Shown here piece by piece: positions 17,934 through 25,867 of a DNA stretch of 64,000 nt. Within the stretch, counting starts at the first letter, position 1, and the number at the start of each line of letters is the position of its first letter. The notes under the pieces are model-generated. The model had not been told where the DNA came from, did no database searches, and saw only the letters and a program-made list of their open reading frames with translations. Source of the stretch: Acidobacteriota bacterium (GTDB lineage Bacteria > Acidobacteriota > Terriglobia > Terriglobales > Acidobacteriaceae); contig JAEYQK010000081.1 of the NCBI GenBank assembly GCA_023410055.1, positions 24,137 to 88,136 of the forward strand, read 5' to 3'. A program made the position numbers and the translations under genes.

Positions 17934-18403
17934 ATTGTTCGTCTCCAACTGCTGTTTCATGGTTGCGGGGACTAGAAGTCAGCCAGGCGGGGGGACGCCC
18001 ACTGCATACCTCGAAGCCCAAGTGCCATATGGCCGATCCGTCGTGCTTGGCTCGGCGGAATGCAAACGATTGCCCTAAATGCGACAGCAAACCTGCAAAA
18101 AGAGCAATTGATGACAGCTTCGAGTATCACGCGGATTAAGTGGCCCCTAATGAACTCTCGCTGAATTCTGAAGTGCCGAGAGCAACTTTCCCAAATCGGG
18201 ACTGGCTGCGGCGAGGCATTACGAGTGCGGCTGTCTACCTGATTCGTAATGGAACCGGCATTACCGAAGTGTCGAGTCCGGCGTGTATGTAAGCTCTTCT
18301 CCTTGCATCTCACTATGAATGCCGGAGTAAGCCCCGGATGAATCGGGCGCATCGCGGCTGCCCTGGGTTCGCTCTCCCATTTTTTGACCCTTGGAAGCAA
18401 GTT
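17934..18403. other. Divergent intergenic region, 470 bases
   Basis: It lies between the GvpL/F-family gene (minus) and the GGDEF gene (plus) and should hold both promoters. I saw no convincing -10/-35 pair and no RNA motif I could name. The short ORFs here have no codon or motif support. Confidence 0.4.
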
Positions 18404-19519
18404 ATGAACACGGACATCAGCGCCACCGAATCGTCTCTGCCAGAGAACTTCGTCGTCGAAGTGTTCTCTGAGCTATCGCAGAAGACCATTCAGGAGCGCT
18501 GGCAGGCGGTGAATGTCATCCTTCGCCTGAGCATGCTCGCTGGTCTGCAAATGCAGCTCGATGCGGCACTGATTTTGCTGTGTGATCTGGCCGCCGAAGT
18601 CGTCCAGTATGACGGCGTGGTCGTTTGTTTCTCGGATGAGAATTCTGATGACGCCCAGTTGCGAGTCGCCCGCGGTATTCAGAACGTCAACTCCGAGTTG
18701 CTGTCACGCGGTAATGTGCTGAATGTATGGAGTGCAAAGTACAGCAGGCCGATGCTGGTGAACCCCTGGCCCGGCTCGCCGGCGAATACGTTTCTCGAAT
18801 CCTTGCAGGTACGCTCGGGTTTAGTTGTGCCTTTGTTCGTCAGCAATCGAGTCATGGGATCCCTTCAGCTGTTTTCGACCAAGGCAGACGCATTCACCAC
18901 CGAGGATGCTCAGCTTCTATGGGTGATGTCGCTAGTAGCCGAGTCCCTGCTGAGCCGTGATTACGCCAATGACGGTCTTATACGGCTGGCATTTACTGAC
19001 TATCTGACAAATCTCAAGACACGCGGTTACTTCGAGCAGCAACTCGAACTTGAGATCAAACGTTCTGAGCGCAAGAAGACGTCGTTTGCCCTTCTGATGA
19101 TCGACATTGACTTCTTCAAAAGCCTGAATGACCGGTTTGGACACCGCGCCGGAGACCAGGTTTTGAGGGACGTGGCTTCCATTCTGATGCGTGACATGCG
19201 TGAGGTTGATACGGTTGCGCGTTACGGTGGCGAGGAGTTCGTGATCATTTTGCCCGAGACTGGCGGCACAGGGGCAAAGCTGGTTGCGGAACGCTTGCGC
19301 CGCTCGGTTGAAAACGCCAAGTTTTTTGCTGGATCCCCAGGGGCGGTCGAAAGGCTTTCTATCAGCATTGGAATTGCGGTATTCGATGAAGACGCGCAAT
19401 TCCGACGCGATTTGATCGAGAACGCCGACGCGGCACTTTATTTTGCCAAGTCGCACGGACGCAACCGCGTCGTGCTCTACCGTGATGTAGCGCGGATCCA
19501 GGGTAAACAGGCTGGCTAA
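18404..19519 (+). CDS. GAF-GGDEF diguanylate cyclase
   Basis: 371 residues from the ATG at 18404, preceded by GGAAG with a seven-base gap. A GAF-like sensory domain occupies about 35-185, followed by a complete GGDEF domain: substrate-binding MIDIDFFKSLNDRFGHRAGD, active-site GGEEF at 275-279, and the allosteric inhibition site RxxD (REVD at 266-269) exactly five residues before it. The active form should make c-di-GMP with product inhibition. No signal peptide or membrane helix is present. It is divergent from the GvpL/F-family gene and near a two-component pair, suggesting a local signalling cluster. Confidence 0.92.
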   Translation: MNTDISATESSLPENFVVEVFSELSQKTIQERWQAVNVILRLSMLAGLQMQLDAALILLCDLAAEVVQYDGVVVCFSDENSDDAQLRVARGIQNVNSELLSRGNVLNVWSAKYSRPMLVNPWPGSPANTFLESLQVRSGLVVPLFVSNRVMGSLQLFSTKADAFTTEDAQLLWVMSLVAESLLSRDYANDGLIRLAFTDYLTNLKTRGYFEQQLELEIKRSERKKTSFALLMIDIDFFKSLNDRFGHRAGDQVLRDVASILMRDMREVDTVARYGGEEFVIILPETGGTGAKLVAERLRRSVENAKFFAGSPGAVERLSISIGIAVFDEDAQFRRDLIENADAALYFAKSHGRNRVVLYRDVARIQGKQAG

Positions 19520-19525
19520 CGTCGC

Positions 19526-21115
19526 TCAGGCGCGCGGACGCGTACCGTTCCCAGAGCCGTTCTTTCTTGCGGCCCTCGCCGCCAACTCCATCTCCACTAC
19601 GTGCTGCATTTCCTCTGCCGGGGCCGGCTTGCCTGTCCACAACTCAAACTGCCGCACACCCTGCTGCACGAACATCTCAATTCCAGGAATAATCAGCGCT
19701 CCGGCAGCACGGGCCATCTTCACCAGTGGCGTTTCGGCTGGCGTGTAGACCATGTCGAAGAGGTACCTGGTCTTAATCTCATTCTCGTTGAGAGGAGAAA
19801 GTTTAGCCATGCTTCCCTCCATCCCAAGCGGAGTAGCGTTGATGATCACGTCAAACGTATATTTCTTCAACTCGGAGCGCTTGACGTACTTTGCTTTTGC
19901 CTGTTTTGCCAGTTTCTGACCGGTGGGAGCGGTTCGATTCATGACAAATACGTTCGCACCTTTATCCTTGAGTGCGAACACAGCCGAACGGGCAGCCCCG
20001 CCTGCACCGATCACCAGGATCTTCGCGCCTGATAATTGCAATCGTTTCTCCAGCGGACGCACGATTCCGGCAACATCGGTATTGAACCCGTAAATCTTTC
20101 CCTCGGCACCGCGAACGACTGTATTGCAGGCTCCTACGCGGGTGGTGATGACATCCGTGTTGTCGAGATGCTCAACTATTTCCTGCTTATAGGGCAGCGT
20201 TACGCTCGCTCCGTTCACCGGAATGTCCCGCATGCTATCAAGCAGGTCGTCGAGCTTCTTGGCGTGCAGGGCGAGATACACGGCATTGACATTTTCGCGT
20301 CGGAACGCCGCATTCATCATCGCAGGTGAGAGCGAGTGAGAGACGGGATCGCCTGCCACACCGTACACCCTGGTCGCGGCATCAACTTGCTCGATGCGAT
20401 ATTTGTCCCGCAGAGTGCGAAAACAAACCTGGCCTGGGGCAGTTTCCTCTCCGGGTGTTGCAGCGGCAAACGTAAACACGCTCCCCGCACGCAGACCGAG
20501 TACCCGGCTGATGATTCCCTGCTCTCCCATGCACAGTCCCACAACAGAATGTGTGTAACTCTTGTCGTTGAGGAACTTAACCATGGTCACGTTGTCATAG
20601 AGCCGGGTGGCGGTGGAGACGACCTTGTAGTAGTCCGCCGTGACTTCCTGCATTCGGGCAAAGGTCTCTTCTAATTTCCGCGTGGCACGGAAGTCGTGAT
20701 ACGACAAAACGACGGCGCACTTGGAACGGAGCCGCTGCCATTCGGCAGGTTTTATTGCCTCTGCCGTCTCAAGTTCCACATCGACGAGTTGGCATCCGGT
20801 TGCGGCTGCCTTCGTCAGAACCTCGATTTGCGAGGCCACGGAACCCTTGAAACGACCGCCATTCGCAGCTCGACGGCAGGTTCCAATCGCAATGGCATCC
20901 GGATGTAACTCAAAGAAACGCTTGAGCTTAGGAAGGGCGAGGGCGGGCTGCTTGAGATAATCCAGCCGGAACTCGAGAAAGGAGTTTTCGCGAACAATAG
21001 CTTCCGCTTTGTCCAGCATCTCAGCCGGATCATCACCGAGAACTGCCACGCACACGCGTGGTAGTCGAAGGGGTAGCAAGCGGCCAGTCATCAAGGTTGA
21101 GGTCTGTGATTTCAT
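19526..21115 (-). CDS. aroDE: Bifunctional 3-dehydroquinate dehydratase (type I)/shikimate dehydrogenase
   Basis: 529 residues. The N-terminal half is type I dehydroquinase: EFRLD at 48-52, catalytic His140 (SYHDF) and Schiff-base Lys164 (DYYKVVS). The C-terminal half is shikimate dehydrogenase: SHSLSP at 259-264, catalytic Lys310 in VTLPYKQ, Asp347 in NTD, and the NADP loop GAGGAARSA at 370-378. The fusion catalyses steps 3 and 4 of the shikimate pathway, as in plants and some bacteria. The ATG at 21115 has no clear ribosome binding site. DAHP synthase, step 1 of the pathway, is elsewhere in this window at 41811-42836. Confidence 0.95.
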   Translation of the reverse strand: MKSQTSTLMTGRLLPLRLPRVCVAVLGDDPAEMLDKAEAIVRENSFLEFRLDYLKQPALALPKLKRFFELHPDAIAIGTCRRAANGGRFKGSVASQIEVLTKAAATGCQLVDVELETAEAIKPAEWQRLRSKCAVVLSYHDFRATRKLEETFARMQEVTADYYKVVSTATRLYDNVTMVKFLNDKSYTHSVVGLCMGEQGIISRVLGLRAGSVFTFAAATPGEETAPGQVCFRTLRDKYRIEQVDAATRVYGVAGDPVSHSLSPAMMNAAFRRENVNAVYLALHAKKLDDLLDSMRDIPVNGASVTLPYKQEIVEHLDNTDVITTRVGACNTVVRGAEGKIYGFNTDVAGIVRPLEKRLQLSGAKILVIGAGGAARSAVFALKDKGANVFVMNRTAPTGQKLAKQAKAKYVKRSELKKYTFDVIINATPLGMEGSMAKLSPLNENEIKTRYLFDMVYTPAETPLVKMARAAGALIIPGIEMFVQQGVRQFELWTGKPAPAEEMQHVVEMELAARAARKNGSGNGTRPRA

Positions 21116-21229
21116 AAAAGGTGCAGCGGCGCCATCTTACTGTTGCACCATAACGGATGCAATAGCAGATTTTCGATGAAATCGTGCAGACAATTGCACT
21201 TTCGTACCTTGAGGGTAAACATCTCGCTA

Positions 21230-21258
21230 TTGACCCGCAGTTACAGCTTTGCTACGGT
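21230..21258 (+). promoter_or_regulatory. Possible promoter of the exported protein gene at 21387
   Basis: TTGACC at 21230-21235 and TACGGT at 21253-21258 with a 17-base spacer. The -10 box is weak. The remaining bases of the 21116-21386 gap show nothing else assignable apart from an inverted repeat GGTGCA/TGCACC near the aroDE start (about 21121-21147). Confidence 0.3.
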
Positions 21259-21386
21259 TCGAGCCGAAGTGGATTTTTCCCCTGTTCCGGGAATTCCCGC
21301 CAAGTTGCGGAAACTGAACAAAGTAAGGGGATTAGGCTTTAGCTTCGGGGGGCGGACCGGTATCGGTGTGTCCGGTGGAGGGAGTA

Positions 21387-22337
21387 ATGAAGAGGTTTTT
21401 TGCTGCTTTACTGTTGCTAGGGACGGGGTTTGTGTCGGCTCAAGATGGAGCGAAGACTTCGCCCTTGGGCGTCGCCCCCGGCCCTACGAATGCAACGGTG
21501 ACTGAGAAACTGTATCCTGTGACACGTTCCGACGTGTACTGTTCCGGGTTCATGACCAAGCAACCGGTTTCAAAGACAAATTTCGTGGCAGGAGGGCTAA
21601 ACACCCCGTACGAAACTCGTTTTGCCGATGGGGATTATATCTTCCTCAAGGGTACTAGCACCCAGCCAGGCGAACTTGTCAGTGTTATTCGCGAGGTGCG
21701 CAATCCCGACGATTTCGAAATGTATCCCGGGACCAAGGTACTGTTGAAGGAAGCGGGTCAGCCCTACTTCGACATCGGCTACGCACGGGTTGTGGAACTT
21801 CGTGGCGAGTCTACTGTGGCTCGAGTGGAGTTCGTATGCCAACCGATCCTGCCCGGAGACATCGTCCTCCCGTTCGTGGAACGTCCGATGATTACCGCTC
21901 GTCCCACATCTACGATGGATCGATTCCCTGCGGATAAGCCGACACTCCAGGGCAGAGTAGCCATGACCCAGCACTTTGACCAGCTCGCTTCGGCGGGAAG
22001 CAAGCTGTACATCGATATTGGCTTAGAAAAAGGGGTCAAGTGCGGCGACTATTTCCGGGTTACTAGAACCTACTCGCCTAAGGCGAACGATAAGGCTGAC
22101 ACTGAGGCATTCTCTGACGTGGTCGTGGAAGACACACAAAAGACTTCTCCTCGGGTACCGAAATCGGAGAGGGCCAGGGTACTTCCACGGAAGTTACTGG
22201 GAGAAATCATCATCCTGAATGTAACGCCGACCAGTGCGACTGGCATGGTGACTTTCGGGCTGGAAGAGATTCACGTGGGTGACATGGTTGAACTAGAACC
22301 TCCTCAAGAAGCGTCTTCGGGAACGGGATCCAATTAA
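21387..22337 (+). CDS. Exported conserved hypothetical protein
   Basis: 316 residues from the ATG at 21387, behind a GGAGGGAG ribosome binding site. A signal peptide MKRFFAALLLLGTGFVSAQ is clear. The mature part is beta-rich, with two similar halves built around YxxSGFM, FADGDYIFL, YPGTKVLL, GDIVLPF and the late GEIIILNVTPTSATGMVTFG then IHVGDMVELE. This last segment resembles beta-strand modules seen at the C-terminus of some LysM-containing envelope proteins, but no LysM is present and I cannot name the family. It is followed by a very strong terminator, so it forms its own transcription unit. Confidence 0.7.
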   Translation: MKRFFAALLLLGTGFVSAQDGAKTSPLGVAPGPTNATVTEKLYPVTRSDVYCSGFMTKQPVSKTNFVAGGLNTPYETRFADGDYIFLKGTSTQPGELVSVIREVRNPDDFEMYPGTKVLLKEAGQPYFDIGYARVVELRGESTVARVEFVCQPILPGDIVLPFVERPMITARPTSTMDRFPADKPTLQGRVAMTQHFDQLASAGSKLYIDIGLEKGVKCGDYFRVTRTYSPKANDKADTEAFSDVVVEDTQKTSPRVPKSERARVLPRKLLGEIIILNVTPTSATGMVTFGLEEIHVGDMVELEPPQEASSGTGSN

Positions 22338-22358
22338 CCTCCACAATTTCCTCGTATT

Positions 22359-22386
22359 GGGACGCTTCGGCGTCCCGTTTTTTTTT
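22359..22386 (+). terminator. Strong intrinsic terminator
   Basis: GGGACGC, loop TTCG, GCGTCCC, then G and nine T. It ends the exported-protein transcript 48 bases before the ddl start. Confidence 0.92.
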
Positions 22387-22433
22387 GCGTCTACCTTTGC
22401 GATTGCGCAAACTTTCAATTTATTCTCTCGAAC

Positions 22434-23621
22434 ATGGACAAGATCAGAGTCGGCATTCTTTTTGGCGGTAGAAGCGGTGAGCACGAGGTTTCGTTACTGT
22501 CAGCGGCTTCCGTGATGAACGCGATTGACAAGAACAAGTACGAGGTCGTTCCGATAGGCATCACGAAGGAAGGCCACTGGCTGACGGCAAGCGATGCTGA
22601 ACGACTGCTCAACGGCGAGGCGAGACAGAAGGCAAAGCAGCTACGCGCGGGCGATCCGGCGGCCACGGCGGGTGCAGCCGTGCTCCAGAATGGAGAGGCC
22701 GTGCTGGTTCCACCGGTGCCGGCAAGCGAGCATACGTCGTTGCTGCCATTCCAGACGGATTCCGTCGAGGGCCGTCGAGCGAGCGACCATCCGATCACGG
22801 TCGACGTGATCTTCCCTGTGCTGCACGGGACATTCGGTGAAGACGGAACGATCCAGGGACTGCTGGAGCTCGCTGATATCGCTTACGTCGGATCGGGCGT
22901 GCTTGGCTCGGCCGCGGGCATGGACAAAGACGTCATGAAGGCTCTGTTCAGGTACGCAGGTTTGCCCATCGTCAAGCACGTCACGATCATCCGCACGGAG
23001 TGGGAGCGCGACCCGGCAGCAGTCGAGAAGCGAATCGAGGCGGAGCTGAAGTATCCGGTGTTCGTGAAGCCGGCGAATCTGGGCAGCTCGGTAGGTATTT
23101 CGAAGGCCCACAATCACGATGAGCTTGGTCCGGCGATCAAAGAGGCAGCGCAGTTTGACCGCAAGATCGTAATCGAAGAAGGGGTCGGCGGAAAGAAGAA
23201 GGCGCGGGAACTGGAATGCGCCGTCCTCGGCAACGATGATGCAAAGGCCTCGATCGTCGGCGAAGTCGTTCCGATCAAAGAATTCTACGATTACGCCGCG
23301 AAGTATCTCGAAGAAGGCTCGGAGCTGATTATTCCGGCAAAGCTCACGGAGGAACAATCAAACGCCGTTCGTGAAATGGCGGTGAAGGCGTTCAAAGCCT
23401 GCGATTGTGCCGGTCTATCGCGCGTCGATTTCCTCATGGATCCGATTACGGACGAGCTGTTCATCAACGAGATCAACACGCTCCCAGGCTTCACGTCCAT
23501 TAGCATGTATCCGAAGCTTTGGGGCGCCACGGGAGTCGGCTACTCCGAGTTGATCGATGAGCTGCTTCAGTTGGCGATGGCGCGCCATCAAGAGAAGAAG
23601 CGGAACAAGTACACAAAGTAG
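22434..23621 (+). CDS. ddl: D-alanine--D-alanine ligase
   Basis: 395 residues, longer than E. coli DdlB because of an insertion at about 60-120, as in DdlA and Gram-positive enzymes. Motifs: VGILFGGRSGEHEVSLLSA at the N-terminus, HGTFGEDGTIQGLLEL, the ATP-grasp KPANLGSSVGISKA, and the C-terminal active site FINEINTLPGFTSISMYPKL. It makes the D-Ala-D-Ala dipeptide for peptidoglycan. The Tyr of SISMYP marks the D-Ala rather than the D-Lac type, as far as sequence shows. Unlike in many bacteria it is not beside mur or fts genes. Confidence 0.95.
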   Translation: MDKIRVGILFGGRSGEHEVSLLSAASVMNAIDKNKYEVVPIGITKEGHWLTASDAERLLNGEARQKAKQLRAGDPAATAGAAVLQNGEAVLVPPVPASEHTSLLPFQTDSVEGRRASDHPITVDVIFPVLHGTFGEDGTIQGLLELADIAYVGSGVLGSAAGMDKDVMKALFRYAGLPIVKHVTIIRTEWERDPAAVEKRIEAELKYPVFVKPANLGSSVGISKAHNHDELGPAIKEAAQFDRKIVIEEGVGGKKKARELECAVLGNDDAKASIVGEVVPIKEFYDYAAKYLEEGSELIIPAKLTEEQSNAVREMAVKAFKACDCAGLSRVDFLMDPITDELFINEINTLPGFTSISMYPKLWGATGVGYSELIDELLQLAMARHQEKKRNKYTK

Positions 23622-23655
23622 TACGGGTGATTTCGTGATTGGGTGATGAAAAGAC

Positions 23656-23683
23656 AAGCCCCCTCTCGTTTGAAAGGGGGCTT
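23656..23683. terminator. Bidirectional terminator between ddl and the DUF4097 gene
   Basis: AAGCCCCCT pairs with AGGGGGCTT. T-rich bases follow on both strands (CTCGTTTTG on plus, GTCTTTTC on minus). Confidence 0.75.
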
Positions 23684-23699
23684 CTCGTTTTGCAATCTC

Positions 23700-24476
23700 C
23701 TAAAGGCCCTTGGCTCCGCCGTGGATTGAGATGCCACCGTTTACGCTATTGAGTTCAACGCGTGCACTGCCCGATCCCAAAGTGGTGTCAAGGCTCGATC
23801 CGACCGGGAAATGGTTCTTGACTGGCAGTCCCATGTTGCTGCTGATATGGCCGTTGACGGTGTTGGCAGTTAACCGGGCGCTGGCGTCGCGAGGCAATGT
23901 GAGCTCGACGCTGCCATTGACGGTCGAGAGCTTCACCCGGTTGCTACCGGAAAGCTCGGCGGCCTCGCAATCAACAACGCCGTTGACGGTGGAGAGCTCC
24001 ATGTCTGCAGTTAAGGCGCGGCCCATAACCTTGCCGTTGACGGACGAAATCCTTACGTTGCCCTTAATGCCATTCACCTCGACGCTTCCGTTAACGGTAT
24101 CGACCTTGTCGAGGCTGGCGGTACGCGGTACGCGAATTTCGTAGTCCACGGATCCGGGATTGTTGTTGTTACCGCTGGGCATTTCGGTCTTGATGCTGAC
24201 CGAGTCTTTGCTTGCGTTGACGACGATTTGCAACCGGGCAAGCTTTTCCTGGGTATTTGCGTGCTTCGTTGCCAGCACCTGAACTTCGTTGCGATCCCAT
24301 CCTGAGATCTCGACGCTGCCGTTGACGTTGCTGAGCGAGACTCGAGGGTTCGACGATACGGGGTAGGTCTTCTCGAACCTCTCATTGAAATCTGCTGCGA
24401 AGACTGGCGCGGCCGCCAAGATCGCTCCCAGCAATATGCCCAAGGCCATGGCCCTGCGGGAAAACTTTCCTTTCAT
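23700..24476 (-). CDS. Exported DUF4097-type beta-repeat protein
   Basis: 258 residues from the ATG at 24476, with AAGGAG eight bases upstream. A signal peptide (about 1-27, ending PVFAA) is followed by a repetitive beta structure in which a unit VNGSVE or variant recurs about every 20-25 residues (NVNGSVEISG, TVNGSVEVNG, SVNGKVMG, TVNGVVDC, TVNGSVELTL, TVNGHISS, SVNGGISI). This is the parallel beta repeat of DUF4097/DUF2807-like putative adhesin domains. Such genes often sit beside ECF sigma or anti-sigma systems; none is adjacent here. Function unknown. Confidence 0.78.
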   Translation of the reverse strand: MKGKFSRRAMALGILLGAILAAAPVFAADFNERFEKTYPVSSNPRVSLSNVNGSVEISGWDRNEVQVLATKHANTQEKLARLQIVVNASKDSVSIKTEMPSGNNNNPGSVDYEIRVPRTASLDKVDTVNGSVEVNGIKGNVRISSVNGKVMGRALTADMELSTVNGVVDCEAAELSGSNRVKLSTVNGSVELTLPRDASARLTANTVNGHISSNMGLPVKNHFPVGSSLDTTLGSGSARVELNSVNGGISIHGGAKGL

Positions 24477-24587
24477 GATCAACTCTCCTTATGACGATAG
24501 ACGGCTCTGCTCCGAATTTGTGAGTCCAATCGTTATACGTACCGAAGAAGAGGTTAGTTCCGAGTGGCCGGGGTTTGAGATCCTTTC

Positions 24588-24616
24588 TTTAAACGCTGAT
24601 TTCAGAGCTGTACAAT
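24588..24616 (+). promoter_or_regulatory. Putative promoter of a leaderless TonB-C gene
   Basis: TTTAAA at 24588-24593 and TACAAT at 24611-24616 with a 17-base spacer. The ATG is at 24623, only six bases after the -10 box, so the transcript would begin at the start codon. No ribosome binding site is seen. Confidence 0.5.
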
Positions 24617-24622
24617 GCGTGG

Positions 24623-25444
24623 ATGATTCGCCAGCTCATTCTGTTGTTCATGACTCTCGCCGCGTTTCTTCCCGCGTTCGCCTCGGACGCCGATTTACAG
24701 CAGCAGTTGAGTGGTGTCTGCAAGGACAGCATCTTTGTTCTTCGTCAGCCGGATGCGTCGAAAGACATCGAGTTTGACTCGCAAGGGAACCGGCTGGGCA
24801 CGCCGAAGCCCGCGTACTGGTTCGAGAATGCAGCGTTTCGATGCTCGAAGGTTGCGGCAAAGAATGGGGACGTGCGCTTCGAGGGGCAGCGGCTTGTGCT
24901 GGAGTACGATGTTTCCCAGAAAGACTTCGTGCCAAGGTTGCTCGGCAAGAAGGTTCGCGTGATGATCAAGAACCCAGGTGAATCGGCTCAACTTACAGCG
25001 GTACTGAGAAAGCTGTTCCTGGCTAAGGACGAGAACGTGCGCGACGCGGCCCCGGACTATTGGCAGAGATTCCTGCATCCGGAGTTGCGCGATGCCGTGC
25101 GCGCCGAATACAAGCTTCCTAAGGACGAACCCAAGGTCCGAGTCGTGCCCAATCAGACGCCGAATAAACCGGACGGAACAACCCCGCCTAAGGCGCTATA
25201 TGATCCAGATCCGCGATATCCAAAACTGGCACAAAAAGAGAACAAGCAGGCTGTGTCAGTGCTGTGGGTAGTCATCGACAGGAATGGTAGTCCCACCGCA
25301 GTCACTGTTGTCCGTCCCGCAGGGAACGGCTTCGACGACATGGCGGCGGAAGCTGTTAAGGGATGGAAGTTCCAACCGGCAACGAAGGAGGGCTTTCCTG
25401 TTCCCGTTCAAGTGAAAATTGAAGTGAACTTCCGTCTGTACTGA
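24623..25444 (+). CDS. Exported TonB C-terminal-domain protein
   Basis: 273 residues. A cleavable signal peptide (MIRQLILLFMTLAAFLPAFA) is followed by a domain of about 150 residues of unknown type and a C-terminal TonB_C domain at about 190-273 (DPRYPKLAQKENKQAVSVLW, then AAEAVKGWKFQPATKEGFPV, then VKIEVNFRLY). Classical TonB has an uncleaved anchor and Pro-rich spacer; this one has a short KPDGTTPPKA linker and apparently no anchor. Acidobacterial proteins of this kind are numerous and uncharacterised, so energy transduction should not be assumed. Confidence 0.8.
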   Translation: MIRQLILLFMTLAAFLPAFASDADLQQQLSGVCKDSIFVLRQPDASKDIEFDSQGNRLGTPKPAYWFENAAFRCSKVAAKNGDVRFEGQRLVLEYDVSQKDFVPRLLGKKVRVMIKNPGESAQLTAVLRKLFLAKDENVRDAAPDYWQRFLHPELRDAVRAEYKLPKDEPKVRVVPNQTPNKPDGTTPPKALYDPDPRYPKLAQKENKQAVSVLWVVIDRNGSPTAVTVVRPAGNGFDDMAAEAVKGWKFQPATKEGFPVPVQVKIEVNFRLY

Positions 25445-25570
25445 GAGTTTTGCGTTAGTTTATGCGGGAACTCTCGTCGCGTTCGCGGGGTCTAGTCAGG
25501 TGTGCAGAGACGAACCGGCCACGTTTGTGGCGGCTGGACATCGTAATTCCTCAGCGTAGCGGAGAAGCCT

Positions 25571-25771
25571 ATGGCGTTAGCCTGGTTGGTCGAATGCAAA
25601 ACATGCTTGCTGCGGTTTGCGATCAAGCCGCGTGAAGTTGCTGCGGGCAAGAGCACGGAGTTGCTGGCGGAATGTGACGCTGGCAGGTTCGAGTGTCCGC
25701 ACTGTCACGAAGTTCATGAGTACACCAAGGATGACTACATTCCGGGAGAGGGACGCATTCATCCCCAGTGA
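25571..25771 (+). CDS. Small zinc-ribbon-like protein
   Basis: 66 residues. Two Cys pairs, CKTC at about 9-12 and CPHC at about 42-45, are spaced as in a small zinc ribbon, and a His (HEVHEY) follows. GGAG lies eight bases before the ATG. The size, Cys spacing and ribosome binding site support a real gene. Function unknown. The 126 bases before it hold a short GCCAC/GTGGC hairpin and nothing else assignable. Confidence 0.65.
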   Translation: MALAWLVECKTCLLRFAIKPREVAAGKSTELLAECDAGRFECPHCHEVHEYTKDDYIPGEGRIHPQ

Positions 25772-25867
25772 TGCGCTCGGTTTTCCCACAAATACTGCTA
25801 TCTTTCCCTTCCAAGAACCGTCTAACCTTTTTGGTCTTTGGCCAGTGCGCCTGATTCTGGAGAAAAG

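Noticed and set aside
21250..21270. tRNA T-arm-like GGTTCGAGCC
   Set aside because: No D-arm, anticodon arm or acceptor stem could be built around it.
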